From contig NC_052357.1 in the NCBI RefSeq assembly GCF_009727055.1, forward strand, positions 7,647,532-7,711,531: a DNA stretch of 64,000 bases, read 5' to 3'. The DNA is from Benincasa hispida (lineage: Eukaryota > Streptophyta > Magnoliopsida > Cucurbitales > Cucurbitaceae). Below the pieces are notes generated by a model. It did no database searches. It was not told the origin of the DNA and worked only from the letters and a program-made list of their open reading frames with translations. The translations under genes were made by a program, and so were the position numbers. This document shows, in pieces, positions 23,786 to 35,907 of the stretch. Position 1 is the first letter of the stretch. Each line of letters starts with the position of its first letter.

Positions 23786-25074
23786 ATAGGTTTCTTGTTT
23801 TAAATGATGTATATATTGTTCTTGAACTAAAGAGGAACCTCATTTCTATAAAGTGTTTATTGCAATGTAAATATACTATCTCTTTTAATGTGAATAAAGC
23901 GTCTATTCATAAAGATGGTGTTTTTATTTGCACAGCAAATTTGGAATCGAATTTATATGTGCTAAGGCCGTTAGCCATTAATTCTCTCCATAATACTGAA
24001 ATGTTCAGAACTACCGTAACTCAATCAAAACATCGACGAATTTCTCCAAAAGAAAATGCCTAACTTTGGCATCTTCATTTAGGGCACATCAATCTCAATA
24101 GGATTGAGAGATTGATGAAGAATGGACTTCTAAATGAGTTAGAAGAAAATTCTTTACCATTGTACGAATCTTGTCTTGAGGGTAAAATGACTAAACGACC
24201 TTTTACTGGAAAAGGTAGAGTCAAGGAGCCTCTTGAGTTAGTAAATTATGACCTTTGTGGTCCTATGAATGTGCGAGCCCGAGGTGGCTATGAGTATTTT
24301 ATCAGTTTTACTAATGATTACTTCAGGTATGGGTATGCTTATCATATGCAACAGAAGTCTAAATCCTTTGAAAAGTTCAAAGAGTTCAAGACTGAAGTTG
24401 AAAACGCATTAGATAGACGGAATAAAACACTTCGATCAGATCGAGGTGAAGAGTTTTTAGACTCGACATTCTAGGACTATTTGATAGAGCATGGAATCGT
24501 TTCCCAACTCTCAGTGCCGGGTACACCTCAGCAGAATGGTGTAGCGAAAAGGAGAAATAAGACCTTGTTAGACATGGTTTGCTCGATGATGAGTTACGCT
24601 TCCGTACCAGACTCGTTTTAAGGTTTCACAGTGGAGACTGCAGTGTACATACTCAACTGTGTTCCCTTCAAGAGTGTTGCAAGAATACCTCTGGAGTTGT
24701 GGAATGGGCGTAAAGCTAGTTTACGTCACTTTCACATTCAAGGTTGCCCTGCACATGTGCTTAAGGCTAATCCTAAGAAGTTGGAACCACGATTGAGGTT
24801 ATGCCTCTTTGTAGGCTACCCCAAAGGGATACGAGGGGGTTATTTTTATGATCCGATGGAAAATAGGGTGTTTGTTTTAATAAACGCTACTTTCCTGGAG
24901 GAGAATTATATAAGAGAGCACAGTTCACAAAGCAAAGTCGTGTTGCGTGAGCTTTCCAATGAAACTACTAAAACTTCAACAAGAGTTGTTGAAGAGCCTA
25001 CTACATTAACAAGAGTTGTTGATGGGAGTTCATCCAGTAGGTCGGTTCCACCTCAAAAGTTGAGGGAACCTTGA
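23786..25074 (+). pseudogene. copia integrase with lost catalytic Glu
   Basis: The region reads, with stops, the GAG-pre-integrase zinc-binding part (LWHLHLGHIN near 24064-24096; the paired CxxC is reduced to a single Cys). The integrase core follows: YDLCGPM (first Asp near 24250) and LRSDRGEEF (second Asp near 24440). The third catalytic residue in the NGVAxRRN block near 24540 is Lys instead of Glu. The C-terminal GCPAHV, FVGYPKG and FLEENYI blocks are intact up to 25074. The stops near 24474 and 24619 and the Glu loss mean no activity. Confidence 0.85.
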
Positions 25075-25134
25075 TGTAGTGGAAGGGTTGCGAATCCAAT
25101 TGTTTGCTAACTGGGTTTCACGGAAATCCTTGCT

Positions 25135-25790
25135 ATGGTAGCAGATGGCGACGTTGTGGATCCGTTGTCTTATAAGAAGGCAATGGATGATGTTGACCGG
25201 GATGGCGACGTTGATGAACCTTGTATCTACAAGAAGATCCTCAACGCTTCAGTAGTCTTCTTAGTGTTGTATGTAGACAATATCCTACTCATTGGAAATG
25301 ATGTAGGTCTACTGACTACAGTTAATAACTGGCTAGCAGCTCAATTCCAAATGAAAGATTTAAGAGAGGCTCAGTTTGTTCTAGATATACAGATCTTTCA
25401 GGATCGTAAGAATAAAGTGCTAGTACAATCTCAGGCATTGTACATTGATAAGTTGTTGCTCAAGTACTCGATGCAGGACTTTAGGAGGGGCATACTGTCG
25501 TTTAGGCATGGAGTCACTTTGTCTAAGGACATGTGTCCTAAGACACCTCAAAAGGTTGAGGAGATGAGATGGATCAGTCTAACCCAGGCCATTTTAATGT
25601 TGATGACTTGTTTATGAAGGCTCTCATGGCTATAGTGTTTGAGGGTCATCTATGGAGCATGGGTCTACAGGATCGCCCGCGGTTGGACTAGGGCAAGTGG
25701 GAGATTTTATTGTATTGGGCTTTTATGCCCTAGTTTATTGTTTTGTACTAAGTTTTCACCCCACTTCGATTTAAGACAAGTGGGAGATTG
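25135..25790 (+). pseudogene. copia reverse transcriptase / RNase H remnant
   Basis: Starts with the SYKKAMDDVDR block that precedes RT, then jumps directly to DEPCIYKKI near the RT palm. Most of the RT fingers and the first catalytic Asp are thus deleted at about 25200. The active-site motif reads YVDN instead of YVDD (near 25268-25280). A second deletion near 25585 joins the RT tail to the last residues of RNase H (KALMAIVFEGHL-like, about 25612-25656). The element relies on helpers, if it moves at all. Confidence 0.85.
25778..25788 (+). other. Polypurine tract of family-B element
   Basis: AAGTGGGAGAT directly before the 3' LTR TG, the expected plus-strand primer site. Confidence 0.65.
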
Positions 25791-27938
25791 TTGGGGTTGA
25801 TGCCCTAAAGTCTCGTGTTCTGTAGTTTGTAAACAGTTTGTACGAACGTTTGTGTTGTTAATATATGATATTTACTTCACATCTTGTTTTTTTGCTCAGT
25901 TGTTTGTTTTATTTACTTTACTATAAACTAATAAACATAAAATCCATAGTTATCTATATGTGACTCAAACATGTATGTGGAGACATACAAGTGGATCATG
26001 TCTTGAGTGATAACCAAAATGGTATGTAGTATATGGATATAGGAGAGAAACCTTATCCTGGTAACGCTACAGATGCGGCCCGCCTTGTGGAATGGTCACA
26101 AGTGTTGTGACTTGTCACAGATGGTCTAATCCTGATCATTCGTGTTGGGGACATGCGGGCGAGGGCGTCCTATACAAAGAGTTTGTATAAGACCTGACCA
26201 CGAAGTGTTAACGTCTCATTATATAATACAGTTCATAACATAGACTTCATTTCACTAGGATGACCATAGGTAACATGACCTCAATTCTGAGTGAGTTGGA
26301 AACTCTTGCCATCGAGGGTGGTCGTTTGATATGTATGGGTGCAAGTGGCCAGGTCACCGATTTAAACCTACCATTTTGGGGATTCTTCTGATTTGGGAGC
26401 TGGGAATTCAGCTACACAAGATGGAATTCACTCCTTCTCTGAGGCAGGGGTAAGTAGATAGGTAGCTCCCTCAAGGGCTGATTCCGGAGCACGAACGATG
26501 TGGTGCCACACACATTCTCTTGGCTCGAAAGGTGTTCAAACATAGTTAGACTATGTTGTATTGTTCATTAGAGAAATTAGTGGTACTTAAGGAGTGAGAT
26601 GTAACTACAAGAGCAAAATAGTAATTTGGCCTAGTTGTACTTATAAGCATCTAAGAAGGGTCATCGTACTCATGATTGGTTATATACTATGGACACGAAA
26701 ATATATCTGTGGTAAGAAGAGTTCAGCTGTTGGTCTTTAGTGGAATGCCTGACAGTTAACGGATGGTGGATCTCATGGCTAAAGAGTTTAGTCAGTTATT
26801 CACAGACCGTTGAAGCTTTGAGCCACAGGTCCATTAAGTCCCCTAGGTAGCTTGGATAAAGTCGAGAACCAATATTTGGGTGAACTTGAAATGTTCAAAT
26901 TGACAAGAGGAAGTTCGATTATATATGATATAATTGGATTGGTTAATTATATATGATATAATTGACTAAATATATGAGATACATTATTTTGGAGGAAATT
27001 AGATATAAATATGATTTATATCAAGTAGAGGAGAAAATACTATAGTAGATATGTGATATCAAACTATAGGATAAAAATATAATACAATTATATTAATTAA
27101 TTAATTAATTGATTAATTATATGATAATTAAGCCAAAATTTACGTTCGGACATGGGTTAGTGGGCAACGTCGGTTATTTTAACCGATGAGTTAAAAATTA
27201 TAATTGTTTTCATTTTTGCATCGTCCGTCAATCGTCCAAAGTATTCGTGGGAGAGCGCGCGTTGGAGAATTGTTGAACGATCGCTTAAGTGTTTTCGAGA
27301 GACTATACGATAGCTCTTCTCCGCCTAAAAGATCGTCCACCTGGCGCTAAACGATCGCACACTGTCGTCTACACGGTCGGATAGATTATCTAAACGATCA
27401 TCATAGTGTGCTGAGTTTTACTAAACGATCGCGTACCTTTTCCTAAACGATCGTTCAGTAAATCCTACACGATCATGTAGCTCCTCCTAAACGATAAGCA
27501 TTTCTGTTATGCGATAGCGGCTTTTTCACTCCCACTTACTTATCGCCTACACGATCCGTGTTTCCTCCTTCCTCTACAAAATTCACCAAACCCCACCCTT
27601 TGGGTTTTCACTCCGAGAATACCCGTGGCTCTTTCGTGGTGGTGTCGTCCCCGTTGCGGTCGTGAGTTCGCGGTTGTTCGTGCTGCTACAGTCGACGCTT
27701 CCGCAGGGCGTTTGTAGATCACTTGGAGGGTTCCGCTGCGTTGGAGTTCTGAATATTGAAGATTGTCTTCAACTGGTATGGAACTCTGTCCCTTTGTTAA
27801 TTTGTTGTTCATAGAATGCCGATAATTAGATTTGTTTGCATAATTGTATGTGTTGAATTTATATATTTGCATTTTGGTCACTGTGAGATCGGAGCGATCC
27901 GAACGTGCTCATGGAACTCTTAGATATGAGATCCTTCA
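25789..27938 (+). repeat. 3' LTR of the family-B copia element
   Basis: Opens TGTTGGGGTTGATGCCC and closes GATCCTTCA, 2150 bp, collinear with the 5' LTR over its whole length. The TATA-like word of the 5' LTR is changed here (ACTATACGATAG near 27302). The ACGATCG array lies at about 27270-27510. The minus-strand frame 27540-27881 is LTR sequence. Confidence 0.9.
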
Positions 27939-27949
27939 AATAGGACCTC

Positions 27950-30900
27950 AAAGAAATCTTATAACCATCTTATTACTAAGATCATACAAATTGGGAGCAC
28001 TTCGATATAAAAATAATTTTAACATGATTATCATGACTATATTATATAAAATAAAACTATAATGATACAATTATTTAAATTAAATATTTGTTTTAAGAAA
28101 CTTGATTAGTAATTATTTCTTAAAAATATAACTGTATTATTAATTTTAAGAAAATCCATAATAATCTTTATAAAGAAGTAGCTATCCATTTAAATATCTA
28201 AAAGAAAAATCCTAAAATATGAGTTCACCTATATTTCAATAATGGGTTAAAATCTCAACAACCTATTAAAAAAAAATTAAGTTAATGAGTTACGAGTATC
28301 CTAGGATCAAGAAAAAAATCTATAACTCGGGATAAAGTGATCAATTTTATATAAATAGATCAAGAAAAAAAAATCTATATTTCGAGAGAAAGTGATCAAT
28401 TTTATATAAATAGATCAAGAAAAAAAAAACCTATAATTCAAGAGAAAGTGATCAATTGACACAAGTGAACATTTACATAAATAGCTTAATTAGTGAATTA
28501 GTTTACATAAATAGCTTAATTAGTGAAGTATTATAGTTCAACCAATTGGTTAACACTAACAAAAAAAAATAAAATTAATGAATTAAATCCTAACTAGTAA
28601 ACTAGAATTTATAATAATTATTAAAAAAAAAAAAAAAAAAAAAAAAACTGCGCTATGTTATTGGCCAAAGATGCAACACATTAAAAGACTAGGTTAGCCC
28701 ACTAACATTAGCTGATTCCTCAGTCACAAGTTTATTCACCTTCCTACATTTATTATACTTATAAAATGTTAGATCATGTACTCCAAATTAGTTACTTTCT
28801 TTGGTAATTATAAAAACTAAAATCCCTTTAATAGGCTTAATATAAAAAGTTGTAGTTGTAAGGCCTATAAGATCAGTTTGAACAATTAATGATTAATCAA
28901 ATTGGTGTGGTGTCAAAATTAGTTTTTCAAGGTTAATACAAGTTTTTTTATTTTTCCTTTGGATACGTTATTTCGAGTCTTCGACATATATTATTAACAT
29001 GAGATTAGTAAAAAATGTAAATGTGTGAAGGAAAGGTTCAAATGTGACAAACATTTAATAATTTGACGTGTGTTTAGAATAAAATATTTTCATGGCTTAT
29101 AAAAACTTAAACTTTTATCAATTATATTATACATCATAAAATTTATTGATGGTGATACTTATAACCACATCTAATCAATATCAAAATTAATCATTAAAAT
29201 ATATCCATAACTATAAAGAAAATTTATATTGAATTTATAAAGAGTAATGGTTTTTTTAAAAATCTAACTTACTTTTAAAAACAAAAATTAAGAAATATAT
29301 TTTGAAAATTATTTAAAAAAGGAAAAATAGATTAGAATAAGTTGATATTGAATTAACATAGGAAAATATCAGCATAAACAAAAAAAAATAAAAATAAAGT
29401 GATAATAACCTAAGAAAACATGAAATTGGAGAATTTTATAACTATCTAATCTTTAATATGATCATACAATTTAGAAACACCATAATATGTTATTAACTTG
29501 TTTATTATGACGATACTATATAAAATAAAATTATAACAATTACAATTATTTAAATTAATTATTTGTTAATTTTTTTAAATAAAAAACTTGATCAGTAATT
29601 ATTTTTAAAATATATCTTTTTATAAACAAGTAAAGCTATTCATTTAAATATCAAAAAGAAAATCTGAAAACATGAATATATTAAATTTCTACCAATTGAT
29701 TAACACATAAAACTCTCAAAAGTTAAACCATTTTTTTTAAAAAAAAAAAAAAAAAAAATCTTAAACTTAAAATGAAGGAAATAAATCTTAACCATGATGC
29801 TAGACTCAAGAAAATTTAAAGAATTTTTTTCTAACCGAATCATTATTAAATGTAAAAGATGATTGAGTACCATTTATATTTACTAAGTTGATACTATATG
29901 CATTCTACATGTTAGATAAAGTTTAAAAAGAGAATTTAATTATAAGTTTAATAATATAACTTTAATTTATTTTAAAAAAATTATGAGCTACACGTAAATA
30001 TTAGAAAAAATGATAATCTTTTGAATGATTTGATTACCGTCCTGATTTTAAACTTCAAATTAAACAATGATATTTTTCTATATTTTATTTATTTTGAATT
30101 TGATGATTTGATTATTCTCTTGATTTTAAACTTTAATTTAAATGAAAGTATTCTATTTTTCTATTTTTGTATAAAAAAATTTCGTTCAAATAATGATTTA
30201 ATTACGATCTTAATTTAAACTTTTAAAAATTTTAATTTAAACCAAACTATTATTATTATTTATTTTTTATGCATACATAAACTCTTAAAACTTATTGTTA
30301 TTCGTATTCGTATTCTTATTCTTATTATTTTGTAGATTTGCAATATTCTTCTTATTGATTTTAAATTTTATTTTGATTTTATAAATTGTTTCAAAATTAT
30401 ATAAAGATGAGTTGGTGTGTACTCACAAAAAAATTCGAAAAGAGAAAAGAAATAACAAAAATATGTAAAAAATAGTAGAAAATTTTTTAAACCCTTAAAC
30501 TCATTGGTATGCATTTACAAAATTTAAAATGTAAAAAAAAAAAATTACAAAAGCATAAAAACAATCACTATCTTCTCTGTCACTTTGATGATCTTTTAAT
30601 TAAGTAACATGTAAATATGATCCTAAACTAAAAATGGCAAAAAGGAAAATCAATGCTCCTTTTTTTTTAAATAGTATAGATATATATTTAACAAAACTAT
30701 TTTATGTTTATCTTGACTAATACTGCAACAATTACAATTATTTAAATTAATTATTTGTTAAAAAATTTAAAAAAACTCGATTACAAATGTTTTTCAAAAA
30801 ATATATTTTTTAAACCAGCAAAACTACTCATTTAAATTCTAAATCTCTAAAAAGAAAATCTTAAAACATTAACCTATTAAATTCAACCAATTGGGTATAA

Positions 30901-32620
30901 AAAAAATTCAACCAATTAGTTAACACACAAAAGAATCTAGCAAATTAAAAAATATAATTAAACATACTATGAATGAAGTAAATCTTAACTATTATGCTGG
31001 AATAAAAAAAAAATAATTATTATAAAAGGAGATCATAAGTTTCCGATATATACATATGACAAAACCATTTTTATATAATATAAGTTGCCTAAACATGCAT
31101 TATAAGTGAACTCTCTAAAAACTTATTTATCCATCCCAATTACTCAAAACATTAGAATTAACAATGTTATTAATATTTAATATAATTTAGAAACTAAAAT
31201 AACCATCATTGTTTTAAAAATTATAATTTACCTTATTCTAAAAAAATTATAATTTATCTATTATAATATTTTACCAAAATTTCAAATCCATTTTATTTAA
31301 AGCTCATAAAAATTGATATATAATATTTAAGTTTATATAAAAAAAAGGGATTTTTTTAATAAATAAGCTCAATTTCTCTTTATATAAAAAAGATGAAATT
31401 TTTAATATTTAGGTATCAGGTTTCCGAAAATAAAAAAAAAATCTAAATTGAATTTGAATTTAGATGCCTAAAAAAACAATTAAATTAAGTAGTGAAGTGT
31501 CGTTAAAATAGCATCACCATATATTCTATCACCATTATGAGCTTATTTTATTTATAAAGATCTATAAAATTATAGATTTAACACAACAAACAATTCACTC
31601 ATAATTGTCCTCTATTATTAAAAAAAAAAGGACAACTTTGTTTTAAATGACTTATAAATTTACATGTTTAAATCATCCTATCCTATATTTATGGTACTTA
31701 AAAGAAATGTTAGAGTTGACAAGGTCTTGTTTACTTTTACACAAACACTTTTATTTACTTTCTTTTGTAATTGTCAAAAAGAAAATTAAAATATCTGTTA
31801 TACATAGATAATAAAATATTTTTAAAGGTTTCCAAAAATATTATTAATTTTATTAATTACGATGAGTGATACTTATAACTAAATTGATAAACATCAAATT
31901 AGTCACTAAAGTATTTATCCACACAATTATAAAATTATAACAATTTCTGGAGAATCAATTATTTTATAAATTTTCGAAAAGTTTTATTGGAAATTATTTT
32001 TAAATGTATATATTTGTTGATACTTTTAAGAAATTTCATTTTAAATTTTGAAAAAGTAAGACCACTTATTCAAATATCAGTAAAAGAATTTAACTAATTT
32101 TTTAACCATAAAACTTAAGAAATATAAAAAAATATTTTTTTTCTAAAAAAATGGAAGAGAGGCCAAAGTCCATCCCTGAGTTAAATAATAAAATCTCAAC
32201 ATACAAAATAATGATAAAGTGATAATAATAGCAATGAATAATTTTAAATAAATCCTATAACCATTCTTTATTAAGTTCATTCGATTTAAAAGCAAAATTA
32301 CAGATCAAAATTAATTATTATCTTTATCATGACTATATTATATAAAATAAAATTATAAAAAACTACAATTATTTAAATCAATTATATATATTCATATAAT
32401 TAATTGATTCTTAAAAATTTATATTATTTTTTATAAACAAGTAAAACTACCCATTTCAATATGTAAAAGAAAATTCTAAAATATGAGTGAGTCTACATAT
32501 AAATCAACCAATTTATTAACACATAAAAATCTCAACAACCTAACCATTAAAAATAAAAATAAAATTAAAATTAATGAGTTAAATCTTAACCAATATCCTA
32601 AAATCAAGAAAAAAAAATCT
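27950..32620 (+). repeat. About four diverged copies of a 400-500 bp AT-rich module
   Basis: Blocks starting near 27955, 29430, 30690 and 32240 share an ordered set of words: TATAACCATC/TATAACTATC, TATTATATAAAATAAAA, ACAATTATTTAAATTAATTATTTGTT, AACAAGTAAAGCTA-like, CCAATTGGTTAACACA-like, and AAATCTTAACCA. The last copy runs into the promoter of the cysteine protease gene. The blocks are 1.2-1.6 kb apart. No coding sequence is seen between them. Small frames (30021-30218, 32476-32661) are AT-rich noise. Confidence 0.55.
28305..28530 (+). repeat. Short tandem repeats with TATAAATA words
   Basis: Three copies of a 53-55 bp unit (GATCAAGAAAAAAA, CTATAA, GAGAAAGTGATCAATT, TATATAAATA) begin at 28305, 28358 and 28413. 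They are followed by two copies of a 30-bp unit (TTTACATAAATAGCTTAATT) near 28470 and 28500. The AGAAAGTGATCA and TATATAAAT words also occur, once, in the cysteine protease promoter at 32642-32673. Confidence 0.65.
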
Positions 32621-32664
32621 ATAACCACACCGATTTTAAGGAGAAAGTGATCATATAACATGTC

Positions 32665-32673
32665 TATATAAAT
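32665..32673 (+). promoter_or_regulatory. TATA box of the cysteine protease gene
   Basis: TATATAAAT lies 89 bp upstream of the start codon. A transcription start near 32695-32700 would leave a 5' UTR of about 65 bases. Confidence 0.6.
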
Positions 32674-32761
32674 GGCCTAAACCTAGCAAATCAACTCAAA
32701 CCAAAAACCAAAATCTTCTTTATCGATCCTATTACTCAAATCTCATATCACAATAGCCATT

Positions 32762-34109
<1,348 letters not shown>

Positions 34110-35500
34110 GTGTCACTAGATTTCGACATTTAACCTTCTTTAGGAGTAGAAAGTAAGGATTCTTTCTATTAGCTAGGCTTTGATTGATTTGCTTTGATGA
34201 AAATAATGAGGAAAGTAATTTCTTTTCTTTCTTATTTTTAGTTTCGAATGTAGCATTTCATATATAAATAAATAAAAGTAGTCTTGTTTATTTGTTTTAG
34301 AATTTGCTTTGACCTAGTTAATTTATTTTATCCATTTCGATTTATTTATATAATTTATTTGTAAACATGTATCATGCATTGTCTTCTATGTCAACAAATC
34401 TATAATAGCATCAACCATTGATAATAAGATGTTTCTAAACATCGGAAACAAATATGAACCAACAATGTCTCTTATATATTATAAGAGACTACATCAAAAT
34501 AATCTAAATATTTTGTTGAGCTATCATTGATAGATACAAATTGTGAATTAAAAGTATATTAGTACCATGGTACTAATTAATATTATTTAAAAGTCCTAAA
34601 AATTATATTATTTAATTTTGGTTTACTTTTGGAACTTAGAGCAATAATAGACTTAATTGTCAACCTGTTTGGTTTCATTGCCTCAACCATTTTGTTTTTG
34701 TACACATTGGGAGATCCAAAATTTCCCACCATGGTCCTTATATATATTTATGGTCAACTTAAGTTTCACAACACAAAATAGTATGATGCTTTTGGGATCA
34801 ACCAATTAACTAAAAAATGTTTCATGACCATCATACATAAGTTGTTCCCATACTATGATGATCTGGCATACGTCTTCGGCAAGGACTATTGCAACCTCCT
34901 CATTCAAGAGACCTTTTAATCAACACTTGTTTTGGACTACTTTTCGATAATGAACAATGATTACTTTGTTTCAATTATACATTTAAGTTTGTAGTAGATT
35001 TGGTATTTTTTGTACCTAAAAAAAAAATAGAGTTTTATATATGAAAGAATTGCATTAGAAAGTAATGTACTTTTTTTTTTCTTTTTTTTACCATGTTAAC
35101 CAAGGTACCTCCCAAAATAACAAAAAAAAAAAAAAAATGGTGGTTAGCTTTTAACATAAATTAAAATCAAATTAATTTTGTATAAATTGGTGGAACATAT
35201 CATTTTAGTTATATTTTCAAAATATGATATTTCATATGCATAATTATTAGTATTATAAAAGATGGTGAAGAAAAAGTTACATACAATCTAAAATAATCTA
35301 CCTTCAAATTTGCTCTACGTCCCAAACAAAGACTATTATAAACTGACTCTAGTAATCTACCACCTAAATATAGAATATAGAAACACATAGTTTATTATAA
35401 TCCACATATTATAATAACCTATCATGCATCCCAAACGCCCCTAAAAATTAAGACTAAATTTGTAATTTAACAATAATAATAAAAAAACGTCGGGGACAAC
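34110..35500. other. Intergenic region with MITE-like and transposon debris
   Basis: Mostly AT-rich. The segment about 35280-35445 has CGTCCCAAACAAAGACTATTAT and ends ATGCATCCCAAACGCCCCTA. This resembles the right end (reverse complement TAGGGGCGTTTGGGA) of the TAA-flanked MITEs elsewhere in the window, but I could not fix a left end. A fragment of a Harbinger partner gene lies at 34855-34896. Confidence 0.4.
34855..34896 (+). pseudogene. Tiny relic of a Myb/SANT-like transposon protein
   Basis: Fourteen codons read FPYYDDLAYVFGKD, a conserved block found in the plant Myb/SANT-like proteins linked to Harbinger elements. This block is not present in the relic at 16.9-17.3 kb, so it comes from a different copy. 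The surrounding sequence has no other trace. Confidence 0.5.
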
Positions 35501-35835
35501 TATGAGAATTTCACTGGAACCTAGCTCTAATTTTGCACAATTAAATGCATCCGACGTCGTTTAGACTTTCGATTAGTTGAAGCAAATTAAGCGCCGCAAG
35601 ACATTTAAAATCGAATTGGATATTTAAATCTCAGTAGCCGTTACAATGCATTGCAGCCTTTCGTTTTCCCTTTTTCTCTTTTTCACTTTGGGCTTTTCGA
35701 ATTTCAAAATTCAAACGGCTCTTCAATAGGAGTTGAGATCCCCCTTCCATTTATTACACCCACACCAACGGCTCTTCATCCAATGCCATTAGCCAGTTTC
35801 TTCTTCCAATTTCTTCCTTCCATTCACACAGTGCT

Positions 35836-35845
35836 AAAACCCTAG
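35836..35845 (+). promoter_or_regulatory. Telo-box-like AAACCCTAG upstream of the IQD gene
   Basis: AAAACCCTAG lies about 65 bp before the IQD start codon. Such words are common in the 5' regions of plant genes expressed in growing tissue; function here is inferred only. Confidence 0.4.
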
Positions 35846-35907
35846 AAATTTGCAAATTTGTAGTCGCTTCTGCTCTTCACAAGTCGAATCTAAATCGGTC
35901 GGTTATA

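Larger units (their letters stand above)
17892..27938 (+). mobile_element. Full-length family-B Ty1/copia element, non-autonomous
   Basis: Two direct LTRs (17892-20053 and 25789-27938) enclose a primer-binding site, a long leader, gag, protease, integrase, RT remnant and polypurine tract in copia order, total 10,047 bp. Flanks read AATAT before and AATAG after (four of five identical; the boundary could shift by one base). All coding parts carry stops, most of RT and RNase H is deleted, and key residues are changed, so it cannot move by itself. By eye the first about 80 bases of the two LTRs differ at four to five positions, so it is neither brand new nor ancient. Confidence 0.92.
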
